Positions 61,150 through 64,000 of a stretch of 64,000 bases of DNA are shown piece by piece. Position 1 is the first letter of the stretch. Each line of letters begins with the position of its first letter. The notes below the pieces were generated by a model. The model saw only the letters and a program-made list of their open reading frames with translations. It was not told the origin of the DNA and searched no databases. Source of the DNA: Acanthosepion esculentum (taxonomy: Eukaryota; Mollusca; Cephalopoda; Sepiida; Sepiidae); the NCBI GenBank assembly GCA_964036315.1, contig OZ038507.1:62414388-62478387 (forward strand), read 5' to 3'. A program made the position numbers and the translations under genes.

Positions 61150-64000
61150 TACAAAGGCAACCAACGAAAGGAGAGCGTGATTAGTTGTCGGAATTTGAGA
61201 GATTCATAATATTTGTGATGGAGAAAAAAGAGTTCCCAAAGCAACCAACGAAAGGAGAGCGTGATTAGTTGTCGGAATTTGAGAGATTCATAATATTTGT
61301 GATGGAGAAAAAAGAGTTCCAAAGGCAACCAACGAAAGGAGAGCGTGATTAGTTGTCGGAATTTGAGAGATTCATAATATTTGTGATGGAGAAAAAAGAG
61401 TTCCAAAGGCATCCAACGAAAGGAGAGCGTGATTAGTTGTCGGAATTTGAGAGATTCATAATATTTGTGATGAAGAAAAAAGAGTTCCAAAGCAACCAAC
61501 GAAAGGAGAGCGTGATTATTTGTCGGAATTTGAGAGATTCATAATATTTGTGATGGATAAAAAAGAGTTCCAAAGGCAACCAACGAAAGGAGAGCGTGAT
61601 TAGTTGTCGGAATTTGAGAGATTCATAATATTTGTGATGGAAAAAAAAAGAGTTCCAAAGGCAACCAACGAAAGGAGAGCAGGATTAGTTGTCGGAATTT
61701 CAGAGATTCATAATATTTGTGATGGAGAAAAAAGAGTTCCAATGGCAACCAACGAAAGGAGAGCGTGATTAGTTGTCGGAATTTGAGAGACTCATAATGG
61801 TTATGATGGAGGAAAAAGAGTTCCAAAGGCAACCAACGAAAGGAGAGCGTGATTAGTTGTCGGAATTTGAGAGACTCATAATGGTTATGATGGAGGAAAA
61901 AGAGTTCCAGAGGCAACCAACGAAAGGAGAGCGTGATTAGTTGTCGGAATTTGAGAGACTCATAATGGTTATGATGGAGGAAAAAGAGTTCCAAAGGCAA
62001 CCAACGAAAGGAGAGCGTGATTAGTTGTCGGAATTTGAGAGACTCATAATGGTGATGATGGAGGAAAAAGAGTTCCAAAGGCAACCAACGAAGGGAGAGC
62101 GTGATTAGTTGTCGGAATTTGAGAGACTCATAATGGTTATGATGGAGGAAAAAGAGTTCCAAAGGCAACCAACGAAAGGAGAGCGTGATTAGTTGTCGGA
62201 ATTTGAGAGACTCATAATGGTTATGATGGAGGAAAAAGAGTTCCAAATGCAACCAACGAAAGGAGAGCGTGATTAGTTGTCGGAATTTGAGAGACTCATA
62301 ATGGTTATGATGGAGGAAAAAGAGTTCCAAAGGCAACCAACGAAAGGAGAGCGTGATTATTTGTCGGAATTTGAGAGACTCATAATGGTTATGATGGAGG
62401 AAAAAGAGTTCCAAAGGCAACCAACGAAAGGAGAGCGTGATTAGTTGTCGGAATTTGAGAGACTCATAATGGTTATGATGGAGGAAAAAGAGTTCCAAAG
62501 GCAACCAACGAAATGAGAGCGTGATTAGTTGTCGGAATTTGAGAGACTCATAATGGTTATGATGGAGGAAAAAGAGTTCCAAAGGCAACCAACGAAAGGA
62601 GAGCGTGATTAGTTGTCGGAATTTGAGAGATTCATAATGGTTATGATGGAGGAAAAAGAGTTCCAAAAGCAACCAACGAAAGGAGAGAGTGATTAGTTGT
62701 CGGAATTTGAGAGACTCATAATGGTTATGATGGAGGATAAAGAGTTACAAAGGCAACCAACGAAAGGAGAGCGTGATTAGTTGTCGGAATTTGAGAGCTT
62801 CATAATATTTGTGATGGAGAAAAAAGAGTTCCCAAAGCAACCAACGAAAGGAGAGCGTGATTAGTTGTCGGAATTTGAGAGATTCATAATATTTGTGATG
62901 GAGAAAAAAGAGTTCCAAAGGCAACCAACGAAAGGAGAGCGTGATTAGTTGTCGGAATTTGAGAGATTCATAATATTTGTGATGGAGAAAAAAGAGTTCC
63001 AAAGACATCCAACGAAAGGAGAGCGTGATTAGTTGTCGGAATTTGAGACACTCATAATGGTTATGATGCAGGAAAAGAGTTCCAAAGGCAACCAACGAAA
63101 GGAGAGCGTGATTAGTTGTCGGAATTTGAGAGACTCATAATGGTTATGATGGAGGAAAAAGAGTTCCAAAGGCAACCAACGAAAGGAGAGCTTGATTAGT
63201 TGTCGGAATTTGAGAGACTCATAATGGTTATGATGGAGGAAAAAGAGTTCCAAAGGCAACCAACGAAAGGAGAGCGTGATTAGTTGTCGGAATTTGAGAG
63301 ACTCATAATGGTTATGATGGAGGAAAAAGAGTTCCAAAGGCAACCAACGAAAGGAGAGCGTGATTAGTTGTCGGAATTTGAGAGACTCATAATGGTTATG
63401 ATGGATGAAAAAGAGTTCCAAAGGCAACCAACGAAAGGAGAGCGTGATTAGTTGTCGGAATTTGAGAGACTCATAATGGTTATGATGGAGGAAAAAGAGT
63501 TCCAAAGGCAACCAGCGAAGGGAGAGCGTGATTAGTTGTCGGAATTTGAGAGACTCATAATGGTTATGATGGAGGAAAAAGAGTTCCAAAGGCAACCAAC
63601 GAAAGGAGAGCGTGATTAGTTGTCGGAATTTGAGAGACTCATAATGGTTATGATGGAGGAAAAAGAGTTCCAAATGCAACCAACGAAAGGAGAGCGTGAT
63701 TAGTTGTCGGAATTTGAGAGACTCATAATGGTTATGATGGAGGAAAAAGAGTTCCAAAGGCAACCAACGAAAGGAGAGTGTGATTATTTGTCGGAATTTG
63801 AGAGACTCATAATGGTTATGATGGAGGAAAAAGAGTTCCAAAGGCAACCAACGAAAGGAGAGCGTGATTAGTTGTCGGAATTTGAGAGACTCATAATGGT
63901 TATGATGGAGGAAAAAGAGTTCCAAAGGCAACCAGCGAAGGGAGAGCGTGATTAGTTGTCGGAATTTGAGAGACTCATAATGGTTATGATGGAGGAAAAA
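61150..64000. repeat. Satellite distal part with shorter local duplications
   Basis: The A-block with GTTCCCAAAGCAACC recurs at about 61233 and 62829 (1596 bp = 19 monomers). GATTATTTGTCGG, a variant that removes the plus-strand TAG, occurs near 61514, 62355 and 63782. ACCAGCGAAGGGAG occurs at 63511 and 63931 (420 bp = 5 monomers). Duplication of varied length is therefore also visible here, but without the large 3273/4618-bp units. Confidence 0.8.

Larger units (their letters stand above)
41510..64000. repeat. 84-bp satellite array (about 268 monomers), running off the window
   Basis: The monomer reads GAGTTCCAAAGGCAACCAAC, GAAAGGAGAGCGTGATTAGT, TGTCGGAATTTGAGAGACTC, ATAATGGTTATGATGGAGGA, AAAA and is repeated head to tail without interruption. 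The first unit at 41510-41590 is the most diverged (GTCGATTGAATTTG, GACAGGAGAGTG), as expected at an array edge; the other edge is beyond 64000. Two subtypes exist (see separate entries). Rare monomers are 82, 83 or 85 bp, for example CCAAAGCAACC (one G missing), and break the minus-strand frame. Minus-strand frames of up to 636 codons encode the 28-residue repeat LELFFLHHNHYESLKFRQLI+TLSFRWLP. I regard them as by-products of a stop-free monomer of 3n length. Confidence 0.98.

Noticed and set aside
41337..63931. Long minus-strand open frames (up to 636 codons) with a histidine/phenylalanine-rich 28-residue repeat
   Set aside because: They are the 84-bp satellite read in a stop-free frame. The frame breaks whenever a monomer has an indel, new starts recur at equivalent positions in duplicated blocks, and no promoter, domain or non-repeat sequence is attached.
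41510..64000. Array considered as a CRISPR-like repeat-spacer array
   Set aside because: There are no variable spacers between constant repeats; whole 84-bp units are repeated, the genome is eukaryotic, and no cas-like genes are present.

Overview
This window is eukaryotic, repeat-dominated DNA, most likely from a large invertebrate genome. The mix of decayed LINE relics, tRNA-derived SINE-like copies, fold-back elements and minisatellites reminds me of molluscs, especially cephalopods. That assignment is inference from recognised repeat-encoded protein motifs, not a search. I see no bacterial-style gene organisation, no rRNA, no CRISPR array and no host gene I can name. Almost every long open frame lies in a tandem repeat or in a retrotransposon relic. 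The best host-gene candidate is a weak, frameshifted exon-like stretch near 26.96-27.34 kb.

Layout. 0-8.5 kb: LINE pieces of two families (called LINE-A and LINE-B here), a solo LTR with a target-site duplication, a 38-bp minisatellite (3.19-3.80 kb), a 16-bp tandem repeat and a mobile element built around a ~36-bp A/T-rich array (4.75-6.42 kb). 8.5-14.2 kb: tRNA-like SINE copies, another reverse-transcriptase relic (LINE-F), fold-back elements with hammerhead-like motifs, a 186-bp MITE with TA target site, and a 140-bp direct repeat. 14.6-15.3 kb: a T-rich tract with a ~240-bp tandem duplication. 16.5-18.1 kb: a GC-richer relic of a Tx1/L1-like LINE (endonuclease plus reverse transcriptase, LINE-E). 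20.3-24.1 kb: LINE-A copies in opposite orientations, one with a 159-bp module amplified in tandem, then two copies of a LINE with an R2-like C-terminus (LINE-D). 25.7-28.3 kb: a second array-bearing element with a fold-back element nested in it, the exon-like stretch and two further LTR copies. 28.5-32.3 kb: microsatellites, a 110-bp GC-rich island with inverted ends, polypurine DNA and a SINE. 32.9-39.8 kb: a mosaic of LINE-A, LINE-B and LINE-C fragments, TG and CTT microsatellites and a 360-bp duplicated segment. 40.1-40.9 kb: a 21-bp minisatellite.

41.51 kb to the window edge: about 268 tandem copies of an 84-bp satellite that runs off the end of the window. It has two monomer subtypes and near-identical multi-kilobase duplications of 3273 bp (39 monomers) and 4618 bp (55 monomers). 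Because the monomer is exactly 28 codons and lacks stops in one minus-strand frame, it creates minus-strand open frames of up to 636 codons; I treat these as satellite by-products, not genes.

The elements do not form a pathway. The history is of nested insertion (LINE-B into LINE-A and into LINE-C, a fold-back element into a minisatellite), truncation and tandem amplification. The observations most worth following are the satellite's higher-order structure, the two LINE-A relics whose C-terminal coding modules were amplified in tandem, the fold-back family with hammerhead-like cores, and the array-bearing element family.
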